This document shows, one piece after another, positions 31,838 to 40,244 of a DNA stretch of 46,014 nucleotides. The translations under genes and the position numbers were made by a program. Source of the stretch: DATKLX01 sp035542155 (GTDB taxonomy: Bacteria; Chloroflexota; Anaerolineae; Anaerolineales; Anaerolineaceae); NCBI GenBank assembly GCA_035542155.1, contig DATKLX010000038.1, forward strand, positions 1 to 46,014, read 5' to 3'. The first letter of the stretch is position 1. Every line of letters starts with the position of its first letter. The notes beneath the pieces are model-generated. The model had not been told where the DNA came from. It saw only the letters and a list, made by a program, of their open reading frames with translations, and did not search any database.

Positions 31838-32722
31838 TTACCTCCACTGACGCCAGGATGGATAAAGCCCGGCCTTGCCGGCCGAACCGAACAACTGGTT
31901 CTTACGGCGAATAACCGCGTAGGCGGCCTCTCGGGCTGCGGCGCTGACCTCAAACACTTCGGTCTTTTCGACCGGACCCGCCAGCCTGGCCTGCATGGCG
32001 CGCAGGAAGGGGATGCGCACGTCGGTCCAGACGTTGATCTTTTCGATGCCCAGCTCAATGGCGCGGCGCAGGTCCGGGTCGGGGGTATCCGATCCACCGT
32101 GCAGGACAAGTGGGATCGGGCAGGCGGCGCGGATCTGGGCCAGGCGCTCGAAATCGAGCTTCGGTGTGCCGCGGTAGAGGCCGTGGACGGTGCCGATCGA
32201 GACGGCAAGCGCATCCACGCCGGTCTCGCGGACGAAGCGCTCGGCCTCGTCCACACGGGTGAAATGGGACTCCGATAGATCGTCGCGGGTTTCATTCTCG
32301 CCGCCGCCCACGTGGCCCAGCTCGGCCTCGACCGAGGCGCCCGCCGCGTGAGCCAACTCGACCGCGCGGCGGGTGATGGCGATGTTTTCCTCGAGAGGGG
32401 CCAGCGAGGCGTCAATCATCACCCCGGAAAAGCCGAGCGCGAGGGCGGATTCGATCTGGTCGAGCGTTTTGGCGTGGTCGAGGACCAGCCCGGCCGGAAT
32501 ACCTGTCCGCTCCATCTCAGAAGTAATCATACGGACCAGGGTGGGCCACTCTGCCCGGGGAGTGTGGTGGGGGAGGACCATGATCAGGACCGGGGCCTGG
32601 TCCGCCGCGGCGGCGTCGACGATCGCCTGGGTGGTCTCCAGGTTGCAGGTGTCGTAAGCGCCCACGGCCCAATCCTGGCCCAGGCAGGGGGAAAGAATCT
32701 CGGTCATGGTCAGAAATTTCAT
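31838..32722 (-). CDS. Class II ketose-phosphate aldolase (GatY/KbaY/Fba family)
   Basis: A 294-residue zinc-dependent aldolase. The residues fall at the same positions as in KbaY: catalytic Asp82 and zinc ligand His83 (VLDHAKT), zinc ligands His180 (IGTVHGLY) and His208 (VLHGGSDT), with the phosphate loop KINVWTDVR (228-236) and EAELGHVGG at 132-140. It cleaves a ketose 1,6-bisphosphate or a ketose 1-phosphate to DHAP and an aldehyde; the C-terminal variable part sets specificity and cannot be read. AGGAG precedes the ATG. It is coupled to the downstream kinase (2-bp gap). Confidence 0.9.
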   Translation of the reverse strand: MKFLTMTEILSPCLGQDWAVGAYDTCNLETTQAIVDAAAADQAPVLIMVLPHHTPRAEWPTLVRMITSEMERTGIPAGLVLDHAKTLDQIESALALGFSGVMIDASLAPLEENIAITRRAVELAHAAGASVEAELGHVGGGENETRDDLSESHFTRVDEAERFVRETGVDALAVSIGTVHGLYRGTPKLDFERLAQIRAACPIPLVLHGGSDTPDPDLRRAIELGIEKINVWTDVRIPFLRAMQARLAGPVEKTEVFEVSAAAREAAYAVIRRKNQLFGSAGKAGLYPSWRQWR

Positions 32723-32749
32723 ACTGTCTCCTTTCGAGCCACCCTGGAC

Positions 32750-33628
32750 CTAGCCGGCAAAGGCCGGCTCGGCCAGGCCGCAGACGCCCGGCCGAAGGCG
32801 GAACAGGTCGCCAGCCCAGGGCTGCTGGCTGCGTTCCGCATCGCTAAAGCCCCAGGCGGCGGTGGTGACGAAGAGCTCGTCCAGGCCGCGGCCGCCGAAG
32901 GCAAAGGAGATGACGTGCTCCACCGGGAAGCAGATCTGGCGCTCCACCTTGCCGTCTGGGTCATAGCGGGTGAGCCGCCAGCCACCCCAATGCCCGCTCC
33001 ACACATATCCTTCGACGTCCACGATCAGTCCATCGGGCATGCCTTCGTCCTCCGGGACGCGGGCAAAGACCCGGCGGCGGCTGGCCTCACCGGCCTGGGG
33101 GTCATAATCCAGGGCGATCACCTGGTGGTGGCGCATATCGGTCACAAAAAGGGTCTTGCCGTCCGGACTGACCCCGATCCCGTTAGCGGTGGCGTAACCC
33201 GCGTCGAGCTGGTGGAGCGAGCCATCCGGGTCGAAGCGGTAGAGCGCACCCTCGGAAGCGAACACATCCTCCATGTTGACAGTGCCGACCAGTAAACGGC
33301 CCTGGCGGTCCACGGCGCCGTCGTTATAGCAGATCTCGGGCTGATCCGGCTTGGGAGGACCGGCGAGCTGCTCGCACTGGTTGGATTGCGGGTCCCAGGC
33401 GTAAAGGCCGTCTTGGGCGATGGCGATCCAGCCGCCCGCAGACCGGCGCGCGAGCGCCGTCACCGGCGGTTTGACGGAGAAGGCCCTGCATCTGCCTGTC
33501 TCGGGCTCGAAGCGCCAGAACGGACCGCCGCCCCAGTCGACCCAATACAGGGCATTTTCCTCGGGGACCCAGATGGGGGTCTCGCCGAGCAGGTTCTGGG
33601 CTGGGAAAAGATGTTCGGGCTCGTTCAT
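32750..33628 (-). CDS. SMP-30/gluconolactonase-family protein
   Basis: A 292-residue six-bladed beta-propeller of the SMP-30/gluconolactonase/LRE-like family. The metal and substrate residues are present: Glu16 (LLGETPIW), Asn102 (YNDGAVD), Asn149 (ATANGIG) and Asp199 (GMPDGL). No signal peptide, so it likely opens a sugar lactone in the cytoplasm. The ATG at 33628 gives the family-standard length; an ATG at 33661 is possible but would overlap the upstream kinase stop, and neither start has a strong ribosome site, so coupling to the upstream gene is likely. A second, distant family member is at 40245-41156. Confidence 0.88.
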   Translation of the reverse strand: MNEPEHLFPAQNLLGETPIWVPEENALYWVDWGGGPFWRFEPETGRCRAFSVKPPVTALARRSAGGWIAIAQDGLYAWDPQSNQCEQLAGPPKPDQPEICYNDGAVDRQGRLLVGTVNMEDVFASEGALYRFDPDGSLHQLDAGYATANGIGVSPDGKTLFVTDMRHHQVIALDYDPQAGEASRRRVFARVPEDEGMPDGLIVDVEGYVWSGHWGGWRLTRYDPDGKVERQICFPVEHVISFAFGGRGLDELFVTTAAWGFSDAERSQQPWAGDLFRLRPGVCGLAEPAFAG

Positions 33629-33644
33629 AGAAAATCTCGGCAGA

Positions 33645-35192
33645 TCAGTTTCGAAACGCATCGTAGATCTGGTGGTTAAGCGTCCGGAGGGCGGGGTAAA
33701 TCTGTTTGTAAATCTGGTATCCAGTCCGGTAGGTAGAAGCCACCCCGGGGTCCGGCTCGTAGGTTCTGCCCGGGCGGTAGACCCTCTCGAAAGCATCCTG
33801 CTCATCCCGGTAGAGGCCCATGCCGATGCCGGCGAGGATCGCTGCCCCGAGCGGGGTCGCTTCTTCCACTGCGGGCACTTCGATGGGCAGACCGGCGATG
33901 TCGGCCTTGTTTTGCATCCAGAAAGAATTGCGTGTGGCCCCGCCGACCACCACCAGCCGGTTGGAATCGAGGCCCAGGCCGGCCTTGAAGGCGTTGACGA
34001 TGTCGATCACCTGGTAATCCAGCCCTTCGACGATCGCGCGCAGCAGGTCAGCGCGGCGGGTGAAGCTGCTCAGACCGACGAAGGCCCCCAGCGAGCGGGC
34101 GTCGACCACCGGGCAGCCGGCAGCGGACATGTGGGGCAGGAACATCGCACCGCGCGACCCGGCCGGGGCTCCGGCGGCTTCGGCCATCAGGTACTCCCAA
34201 TCGACGCCGCCCTCCTGGTCGGCGCGCTGGCGGGTCTCGAAACCGTATTCCTTGCGGTACCACTCGAGCATGTCCGCCGCGACCGCCCCGCCCCAGACGG
34301 TGTAGGTATCGCGGGCGACGTGAGCCTCGACAGTCACGCCCAGCCGTTGGACTTCGGGGGTGAGGATGGGAGCGGGGATGGAAGCGAGGACGATCTCCCA
34401 GGTGCCGGTCACGTCCAGGACCACGCCGGGCTTGAAGGCACCAACCGGCAGGGCGCTGCACAGATAATCGTGGCCGCCCAGCACCAGCGGCGTCCCGGCA
34501 GGCAGGCCGGTAACCTCGGCCGCGCCGGGGGTCACTTCGCCGAGCACCATGCCGCTGGGAAACGCGTCGCAGAGCAGGCGGCGGTCGATTCCGGCGCGCG
34601 CGAGGATCTCTTGCGACCAGTCCCGGCTGACCTGGTCGAAGAGCAGGGTGCAGGAGGCCATGGTGTAATCGGTCGCACGGCGGCCGCTGAGCCTGAAATT
34701 GAGGAAATCCTCCATCAGCAGCCACTTGTCGGTGTGGGCGAGGATCTCGGGCTCGTGCTCGGCCATCCACAGCAGGCGGAGGGCGGTGCTGAAGGGCCAG
34801 AGGGTGTTGCCGCCGATGCAAAAGGTGTGCTCGGCGCCGATGTGGTTCTCCCACCAGCGCAGTTGCGGCCCGGTGCGCGGGTCGTGCCAGCTAATGAAGG
34901 GATACAGCCAGCGGCCCTGCTCGTCGACGGGCAGTCCGTCCATGCCCATCCCGGTCACCGCCACGGCGCGAACCTGGCGGGGATCATCCAGGCGGGAAAC
35001 GGCTTCTTTCACGGCGGATGCCGTTCCGCCCCAGATCTGCTCGGGCTGCCAGACGGTCCATTCGGGATGGTCCGGGTTGGGGTGGAACTGCTCGGTGGGC
35101 CGGGCGGCGCTGGCGATGACTCTGCCTTCCAGGTCGTAGATCACGCATTTGAGACTGGTGGAGCCCAGGTCGATTCCGGCGAGGTAGTCCAT
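33645..35192 (-). CDS. FGGY-family carbohydrate kinase, specificity unclear
   Basis: A 515-residue sugar kinase. The N-terminal ATP motif is AGIDLGSTSLKCVIYDLEG, the substrate segment VTGMGMDGLPVDEQG (79-93), then SWHDPRTG, catalytic Asp242 in GGHDYLCSALPVG and TGTWE, and C-terminal GGATRNSFW. It is neither XylB (no QMHG) nor AraB, and shares the TGTWE style with L-fuculokinases and related ketose kinases. The ATG at 35192 has GGAGG upstream; the open frame beyond it is arginine/glycine-rich and not family-like. It stands between the dehydrogenase E2 gene and an SMP-30 gene. Confidence 0.85.
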   Translation of the reverse strand: MDYLAGIDLGSTSLKCVIYDLEGRVIASAARPTEQFHPNPDHPEWTVWQPEQIWGGTASAVKEAVSRLDDPRQVRAVAVTGMGMDGLPVDEQGRWLYPFISWHDPRTGPQLRWWENHIGAEHTFCIGGNTLWPFSTALRLLWMAEHEPEILAHTDKWLLMEDFLNFRLSGRRATDYTMASCTLLFDQVSRDWSQEILARAGIDRRLLCDAFPSGMVLGEVTPGAAEVTGLPAGTPLVLGGHDYLCSALPVGAFKPGVVLDVTGTWEIVLASIPAPILTPEVQRLGVTVEAHVARDTYTVWGGAVAADMLEWYRKEYGFETRQRADQEGGVDWEYLMAEAAGAPAGSRGAMFLPHMSAAGCPVVDARSLGAFVGLSSFTRRADLLRAIVEGLDYQVIDIVNAFKAGLGLDSNRLVVVGGATRNSFWMQNKADIAGLPIEVPAVEEATPLGAAILAGIGMGLYRDEQDAFERVYRPGRTYEPDPGVASTYRTGYQIYKQIYPALRTLNHQIYDAFRN

Positions 35193-35218
35193 AGCGCCCT
35201 CCGGTGGATGAGCCGCGT

Positions 35219-36478
35219 CTAGATCAGCAGGTACGGGTTTTCCAGGGTTGCCTTGAGATCGGCCAGGAAACGGGCCACCTCCGCCCCGTCCACGACGCGG
35301 TGATCGGCGCACAGGGTGAGCTGGATCATGGGTCGGAACTCGAAGCCATCCGCGGTTCTGACCGGGGTATCCGCCATCTTGCCCACCGCGAGGATGGCTG
35401 CCTCGGGGGGATTGATGATCGCGGTAAAGGCTTCGACGCCGTACATGCCCAGGTTCGAGATGGTAAAGGTGCTCCCGGTCATCTCAGGCGTGGTCAGGCG
35501 GCGTCCGCGGGCGCGCTCGGTCAGGTCGGCCAGGACGGCGACGATCTGCCCCAGGTTGCGGCTCTGCGCCTCGCGGATCACAGGGACGATCAGGTTCTCG
35601 TCCACGCTGGTAGCAATACCCAGGTGGATATCCTCCCAGAGGATGATCTCATTGTCGGCGAGGGAGGAGTTGAGATAGGGGTGGCCAGGGAGGACAGAGG
35701 CGACGGCGCGCGCGAGGATGGCGGTATAAGACACGCGCTGGCCGGTCCGGGCCTGGATGGGCTCGAGGACTTTCTCGCGCAGGCGGATGGCCTCGGTCAT
35801 GTCGACACTGAGGGTCAGGTTGATGTGCGGGGCTGAGAGGGCGCTGTAAGCCATGCGCTCGGAGATGATCTTGCGCGGGCCGGCGAGGGGGATCACCTGC
35901 TTGCGGCGCGCGTCGGGCAGCGGGAAGGCGGCGACAGGCGCGGTCGCCGGGGCCGCAATGACCGGCTGGACAGCCGGCCGGGAGCTCTGGAAAGCGAGCA
36001 CATCCGCGCGGTGAATGCGGCCGCGTGGGCCGCGCCCGGTGATCTGGGTTATATCCATCTGCAGCTCCTCGGCCAGGCGGCGGGCGAGCGGGGTGGCGCG
36101 GATCTTTCCTGTACCATTGTCCTCCGCGGCAACCGCAGCCGGGGCCGCTGCGACCACCTCGATCACCGCTGCGGCCGGGCTGGCTGAGGCGACCGCGTGG
36201 GCGGCGGGTTGAGCGGCTGCCCTGGCTGGCAGCGCTTCGCCGGGGGCGAGGATATAGGCGATGACCTCGGTGACCGGGATGACATCGTCGGGCCTGGCCC
36301 TGACCCCGGAGAGGATGCCGTCCGCGGGCGATTCGATCTCAATGGCGGCTTTATCGGAGGTAATCACGAACAGCGGGTCGCCCTTGCAGACCGTTTCGCC
36401 TTCTTTCTTCAGCCATTCGACGAGGGTGCCCGTCTCCATGACCATATCGACTTTGGGCATGATCACTTCGGTTGCCAT
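35219..36478 (-). CDS. 2-oxoacid or acetoin dehydrogenase complex, E2 acyltransferase
   Basis: A 419-residue dihydrolipoamide acyltransferase. One lipoyl domain (1-78) with Lys43 in ITSDKAAIE, an Ala/Pro-rich hinge (80-122), a peripheral-subunit-binding domain (126-162, ATPLARRLAEEL) and the catalytic core ending in CADHRVVDG with His393 and Asp397. It forms the core of a complex with the E1 genes directly upstream (2-bp gap). No E3 (dihydrolipoamide dehydrogenase) gene is in the window, so E3 must be shared. Substrate class, pyruvate or acetoin, is set by E1. Confidence 0.93.
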   Translation of the reverse strand: MATEVIMPKVDMVMETGTLVEWLKKEGETVCKGDPLFVITSDKAAIEIESPADGILSGVRARPDDVIPVTEVIAYILAPGEALPARAAAQPAAHAVASASPAAAVIEVVAAAPAAVAAEDNGTGKIRATPLARRLAEELQMDITQITGRGPRGRIHRADVLAFQSSRPAVQPVIAAPATAPVAAFPLPDARRKQVIPLAGPRKIISERMAYSALSAPHINLTLSVDMTEAIRLREKVLEPIQARTGQRVSYTAILARAVASVLPGHPYLNSSLADNEIILWEDIHLGIATSVDENLIVPVIREAQSRNLGQIVAVLADLTERARGRRLTTPEMTGSTFTISNLGMYGVEAFTAIINPPEAAILAVGKMADTPVRTADGFEFRPMIQLTLCADHRVVDGAEVARFLADLKATLENPYLLI

Positions 36479-36480
36479 AG

Positions 36481-37482
36481 CTACTTTCCTTCCTGCGCCA
36501 GCGCCCGCGCGGCGGCGACGATGTCCTCGACCTGGGGAACGGCGCAGCGTTCCAGCGTGCGGTTGTAAGGGATGGGTATATCGCGCCCGGCGAGGCGGCG
36601 AATGGGGGCATCCAGGTAATCGAAGGCTTCGCTATCGGCGATCACCGCGGCCAGCTCGCCGCCAAAGCCGCCGGTAATGGGAGCCTCGTGGACGATCAGC
36701 ACGCGACCGGTCTTGCATACCGAGCGGATGATGGTGTCTCTGTCCAGCGGCTTGAGGCAGCGCGGATCGACCACTTCAACCTCGATGCCTTCAGCGGCCA
36801 GTTTTTCGGCGGCCTCCAGCGCGCGGGGGGTCATGATCGAGTAGGAGATGATGGTCAGATCGCGGCCTTCGCGCTTGATCTCCGCAGACTGGAGCGGGAT
36901 GGCGTAGGTTTCTTCCGGCACCGGCCCCTTCATGCGGTAAAGCAGCTTGTGCTCCATGAAGAGCACGGGGTTGTTATCGCGGATCGCGGTGATCAGCATC
37001 CCTTTGGCGTCGTAAGGGGTGGAAGGAGCGACCACCTTGATTCCGGGCACGTTGACGAACCAGGCTTCCAGGCTCTGCGAGTGCTGGGCAGCCGCGCCGG
37101 TGCCCGAGCCGGACGGGGCGCGGATGACCATGGGGATGCTGCACTTGCCGCCGAACATGAAACGCATCTTGGCGGCCTGGTTGACCAACTGGTTCATCGA
37201 GATGGTGAGGAAATCCATGAACATGATTTCCATGATCGGGCGCATGCCCATCAGGGCGGCGCCGGTGGCTGCGCCGGCGATGGCCGCCTCGGAGATGGGG
37301 GTCTCGCGGATCCGCTCGGGGCCAAACTCCTCCAGCATGCCCTTGCTCACGCCAAAGGCGCCGCCGTAGGTGCCGACGTCTTCACCGATGAGAAAAACTT
37401 CCGGATCGAGGCGCATTTCCTGGACCATCGCCTCGCGGACAGCTTCGAGATACGTGATTTCTCGAATGGGGTTAGCAGTCAT
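36481..37482 (-). CDS. 2-oxoacid/acetoin dehydrogenase E1 beta subunit
   Basis: A 333-residue thiamine-diphosphate-dependent E1 beta. Standard blocks are GEDVGTYGGAFGVSKG, RIRETPISEAAIAGAATGAA, EIMFMDFLTISMNQLVNQAA and the C-terminal VHEAPITGGFGGELAA. The residues around the active-site entrance (HSQSLEAWFVNVPGIKVV) and the MEIMFMDFL segment are like the acetoin-dehydrogenase/PDH-beta group rather than branched-chain E1. Its ATGA start overlaps the E1 alpha stop, indicating coupled, equimolar synthesis. Confidence 0.93.
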   Translation of the reverse strand: MTANPIREITYLEAVREAMVQEMRLDPEVFLIGEDVGTYGGAFGVSKGMLEEFGPERIRETPISEAAIAGAATGAALMGMRPIMEIMFMDFLTISMNQLVNQAAKMRFMFGGKCSIPMVIRAPSGSGTGAAAQHSQSLEAWFVNVPGIKVVAPSTPYDAKGMLITAIRDNNPVLFMEHKLLYRMKGPVPEETYAIPLQSAEIKREGRDLTIISYSIMTPRALEAAEKLAAEGIEVEVVDPRCLKPLDRDTIIRSVCKTGRVLIVHEAPITGGFGGELAAVIADSEAFDYLDAPIRRLAGRDIPIPYNRTLERCAVPQVEDIVAAARALAQEGK

Positions 37483-38501
37483 GGCGCATACACCTCATCT
37501 TCCATATTCAGCGGCGACGGTTCGGGAAGGGTTTGGGCTTCCTCGGCCGCAAGGTCGACCGCCGCTTTGGCAGCCAGATCGATGATATCGACTTCTTCCT
37601 GGGTCATCACAGCGCCTTCCACGAGAACTTTTTTAAAACGCCGGATGGGGCACTTGTGCTTCCATTCCTCGATCTCCTGGGCGGTGCGGTAGAGGTTGCG
37701 ATCGCTCTTGGAGTGGCCGCGCCAGCGGTAGGTCAGGCAATCGATCAGCGAGGGGCCCTGCCCGGATCGGGCATAGGTGATGGCTTCCCTGGCAGCTTCG
37801 TAAACTGCCAGCACATCGTTGCCGTCCACGGTTTTCCCAGGGATAGCGTAGGCTGCGGCGCGCTCTGAAACCTTCTTGACGTTCATCGAGCGGGACATGT
37901 GCATCGACATGCCGTACTGGTTGTTGTCGCAGATGAAGACAACCGGCAGCTTCCAGACCGAGGCCATGTTCAGCGACTCGTGGAACTCACCTTCGTTGGA
38001 GGCCCCATCGCCGAAATAGGAGAGGAGAACCTGTTTGGAGCGGTGCATCTGCAGGGCCAGGGCGATGCCCACCGCGGTGGGGATGCCGCCGCCGACCACG
38101 CCGGTCGCGCCCAGGTTGCCGCCGGGGATATCGGCGATATGCATGGATCCGCCCCGCCCGCGGCAGTAGCCCGGCTCGCGGCCGAGGAACTCGGCCATCA
38201 TGATGGTCAGGTCCGCGCCCTTGGCGATGGTGTGGCCGTGGCCGCGGTGGTGGTGGATGATCAGGTCATCGGGCTGCAGTGCGGCGATGCTGCCCACCGA
38301 GCCGGCCTCTTGCCCGATCGAGAGGTGCATCGTGCCGTGCACCAGCCCGCGGACGTACAGGTCCTCGGCTTTTTCTTCGAAGTAGCGGATCTCGCACATC
38401 CGCTGGAGCATCCAGGCCAGCTTTTCGCGGGGCATCTCATTCAGCAGAGCCTGGCCGGCGGGCGCTGTCACCGTGTCGAGTTCAGTTGCAGTCGCATTCA
38501 T
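37479..38501 (-). CDS. 2-oxoacid/acetoin dehydrogenase E1 alpha subunit
   Basis: A 340-residue E1 alpha with the thiamine-diphosphate motif starting at GDG (164-166) and ending in DNN (192-194). RGHGHTIAKGAD and GRGGSMHIADIPGGNLGATG are the phosphorylation-loop-like and active-site segments; the latter is typical of acetoin:dichlorophenolindophenol oxidoreductase alpha (AcoA) and close PDH relatives. Sequence alone does not separate pyruvate from acetoin use, nor exclude a sugar-derived 2-oxo acid. It follows the AraD/FucA-like gene by 26 bp. Confidence 0.92.
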   Translation of the reverse strand: MNATATELDTVTAPAGQALLNEMPREKLAWMLQRMCEIRYFEEKAEDLYVRGLVHGTMHLSIGQEAGSVGSIAALQPDDLIIHHHRGHGHTIAKGADLTIMMAEFLGREPGYCRGRGGSMHIADIPGGNLGATGVVGGGIPTAVGIALALQMHRSKQVLLSYFGDGASNEGEFHESLNMASVWKLPVVFICDNNQYGMSMHMSRSMNVKKVSERAAAYAIPGKTVDGNDVLAVYEAAREAITYARSGQGPSLIDCLTYRWRGHSKSDRNLYRTAQEIEEWKHKCPIRRFKKVLVEGAVMTQEEVDIIDLAAKAAVDLAAEEAQTLPEPSPLNMEDEVYAP

Positions 38502-38527
38502 AGTTCCCTCTGGTTTCCGCGGCCAGT

Positions 38528-39172
38528 TCAGCGCTGGCCGTAATCGTTGGTATATAGATTCACCATGTATTCCAACTGGTCCATCGAAAGCGGAATGGGT
38601 TTTCCGCGCAGCATGGCCAGGTGGGTGATCCTGGCGATTTCTTCGACTTCAACGGCCATTTTGGTGGCCTGCTGGGGCGAGTTGCCGATGGTGAAGACTC
38701 CGTGATTCTGCATGACGATCGCCAGCGCTCGCCCGATTTTGCTGACGATTTCGCGGCCGATTTCCTCCCCGCCAATCGCCGCATAGCCGCCGAGGGGGAT
38801 CTCACCGCCCAGCATCGCGGAAGCCGTCAGGCAGGCAGGAATGGGCTGGCCCAACACCGCGAAGCTGGTGGCGTAGGGCGAATGGGTGTGGACCATGCCA
38901 AAAACGTCCGGCCGGCAGCGGTAGACGTAGAGGTGCGTGTCGGTGTCGGTCGAGGGCTTGAGATCCCCTTCGACGACGTTGCCGTTCAAATCCACGACGA
39001 CCATATGGGCGGGGGTCAGCTCTTCGTAGCGGTAGCCGCTGGGCTTGATCACGACCAGCCCGGTTTCGGCGTCGCGCCCGCTGACATTCCCGCTGGTCAT
39101 CTTGACCAGGTCGTTCTTGGGCAGCTCCAGGTTGCAAATCCAGACGATTTCGCGAAGTTGAGGTAGAAGCAT
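38528..39172 (-). CDS. Class II aldolase/adducin-family enzyme (AraD/FucA-like)
   Basis: A 214-residue zinc enzyme of the AraD/FucA family. Zinc ligands are His95, His97 (MVHTHSPYA) and His157 (QNHGVF). The acidic residue is Asp76 in KPSTDTDTH, as in L-ribulose-5-phosphate 4-epimerase, and the C-terminal YGQ with Tyr211 also matches AraD. But the length and the segment IPLGGYAAIGGEEI are closer to L-fuculose-phosphate aldolase, and the Asp120 acid/base of AraD appears to be Ala119. It could be a 4-epimerase acting after the UlaE-like enzyme, or an aldolase. GGAG-type ribosome site is weak. Follows the SorC gene by 29 bp. Confidence 0.85.
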   Translation of the reverse strand: MLLPQLREIVWICNLELPKNDLVKMTSGNVSGRDAETGLVVIKPSGYRYEELTPAHMVVVDLNGNVVEGDLKPSTDTDTHLYVYRCRPDVFGMVHTHSPYATSFAVLGQPIPACLTASAMLGGEIPLGGYAAIGGEEIGREIVSKIGRALAIVMQNHGVFTIGNSPQQATKMAVEVEEIARITHLAMLRGKPIPLSMDQLEYMVNLYTNDYGQR

Positions 39173-39201
39173 GGCAGTTCTCCGATCAGATCAGATAGCG
39201 A

Positions 39202-40176
39202 TCAGGACAGCTTTCGAAAGTCCTGCTCGAAAAGGGCGAGAATGCCGCGCGCGGCGGTTTCATCTGTGATGAGGGCGTGCAGGAAGCCACCGCGGAGCGC
39301 GCCGTAGAGGGGCAGCGCCTTGGAAGCCGTCGCAGCCATCCCGATGCGGAACTGGATCCCCTGCAGCTCGTCGAGGGTCAGCCCGATGACGCGGTTGGCG
39401 TACTCGGAAGCGACCGCGTGGCCCTCGATGTCGTAGATGTACGCCCCGATCTCGCCGACGCCGCGGCAGTCGCGGGCGATGTGGTTCATGTCGGCGGCGG
39501 AGAGGGCGGTGAACTGGACGAAGCGTGAAGAGTCCGCGTCCACAGTCCCCACGCCGAGAAGGGCAATCGTGGCGCGGCGGGCGATGTCGAGGATCTCTTT
39601 GACCGGCTTCATCTCGCGCAGCGTCTCACGGTGCTCGGGAGTGTCGACAAAGGCGGGGGCGTGGAGCTGGTAGGCCCGGCCGCCCAGGCGCTCGGCCAGG
39701 CGGGTGGCTAAATAGTTCACGTCGGTGGTGATCTGGCCCTGGACCCCACCCAGGATGGGAACGATCTCAACGTTGTATGGCCGGCTGGGCTCGATGGCCT
39801 GAACCACGGCATGGACGGCTGTGCCTCCGCCGATGCCCAACACGTCGCCATCACGCAGCTTTTCGAGCAAATATTCGGCGGCGATCGTGCCGAGCTCGTT
39901 CAGCAAGGAGCTGCTGCTTTCACCAACTGCCGGGATGACCATCGCTTCCTGGAGGCCGAAAACAGCCTTGAGGCGAGATTCAAGATCAAACAGGTGCTGG
40001 AATGGAGTGCGGATGGAGATGTTCACATAGCCCTGCTCTCGAGCCTGCTGGAGGAGGCGGTTGACCTTGGCCGTGGAAAGGCCCAAATGCTGGGCGATCT
40101 CGGTCTGCGTCTTTTCTTCGACGTAGTAGAGGGTCAAGATGGTGTTAATCAGCCGGACAGTTTCATACGTGGCCAT
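39202..40176 (-). CDS. SorC-family sugar-binding transcriptional regulator
   Basis: A 324-residue regulator: N-terminal helix-turn-helix (about 20-50, TQTEIAQHLGLSTAKVNRLL) and a large sugar-phosphate-binding domain (60-320) with GDVLGIGGGTAVHAVV and LLGVGTVDADSS, related to DeoRC/phosphosugar-isomerase folds. The ATG at 40176 gives MATYETVRLINTI, the standard SorC N-terminus, with CAGGAAC before it; the frame is open upstream but not family-like. It is embedded in the middle of the operon it probably controls, after the lactonase gene (68 bp) and before the AraD-like gene. No internal promoter is obvious. Confidence 0.92.
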   Translation of the reverse strand: MATYETVRLINTILTLYYVEEKTQTEIAQHLGLSTAKVNRLLQQAREQGYVNISIRTPFQHLFDLESRLKAVFGLQEAMVIPAVGESSSSLLNELGTIAAEYLLEKLRDGDVLGIGGGTAVHAVVQAIEPSRPYNVEIVPILGGVQGQITTDVNYLATRLAERLGGRAYQLHAPAFVDTPEHRETLREMKPVKEILDIARRATIALLGVGTVDADSSRFVQFTALSAADMNHIARDCRGVGEIGAYIYDIEGHAVASEYANRVIGLTLDELQGIQFRIGMAATASKALPLYGALRGGFLHALITDETAARGILALFEQDFRKLS

Positions 40177-40244
40177 GGCGTGTTCCTGTTTCTTTTTCAA
40201 AAAGCTAGTTCCGATTCCCCATGGTCGGGGTTGATATGAAATCC

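Noticed and set aside
31838..32722. Pairing of this GatY-type aldolase with the GatZ-like gene at 17764-19077 as one enzyme
   Set aside because: They are in separate operons 13 kb apart under different regulators, so a complex is possible but not supported here.
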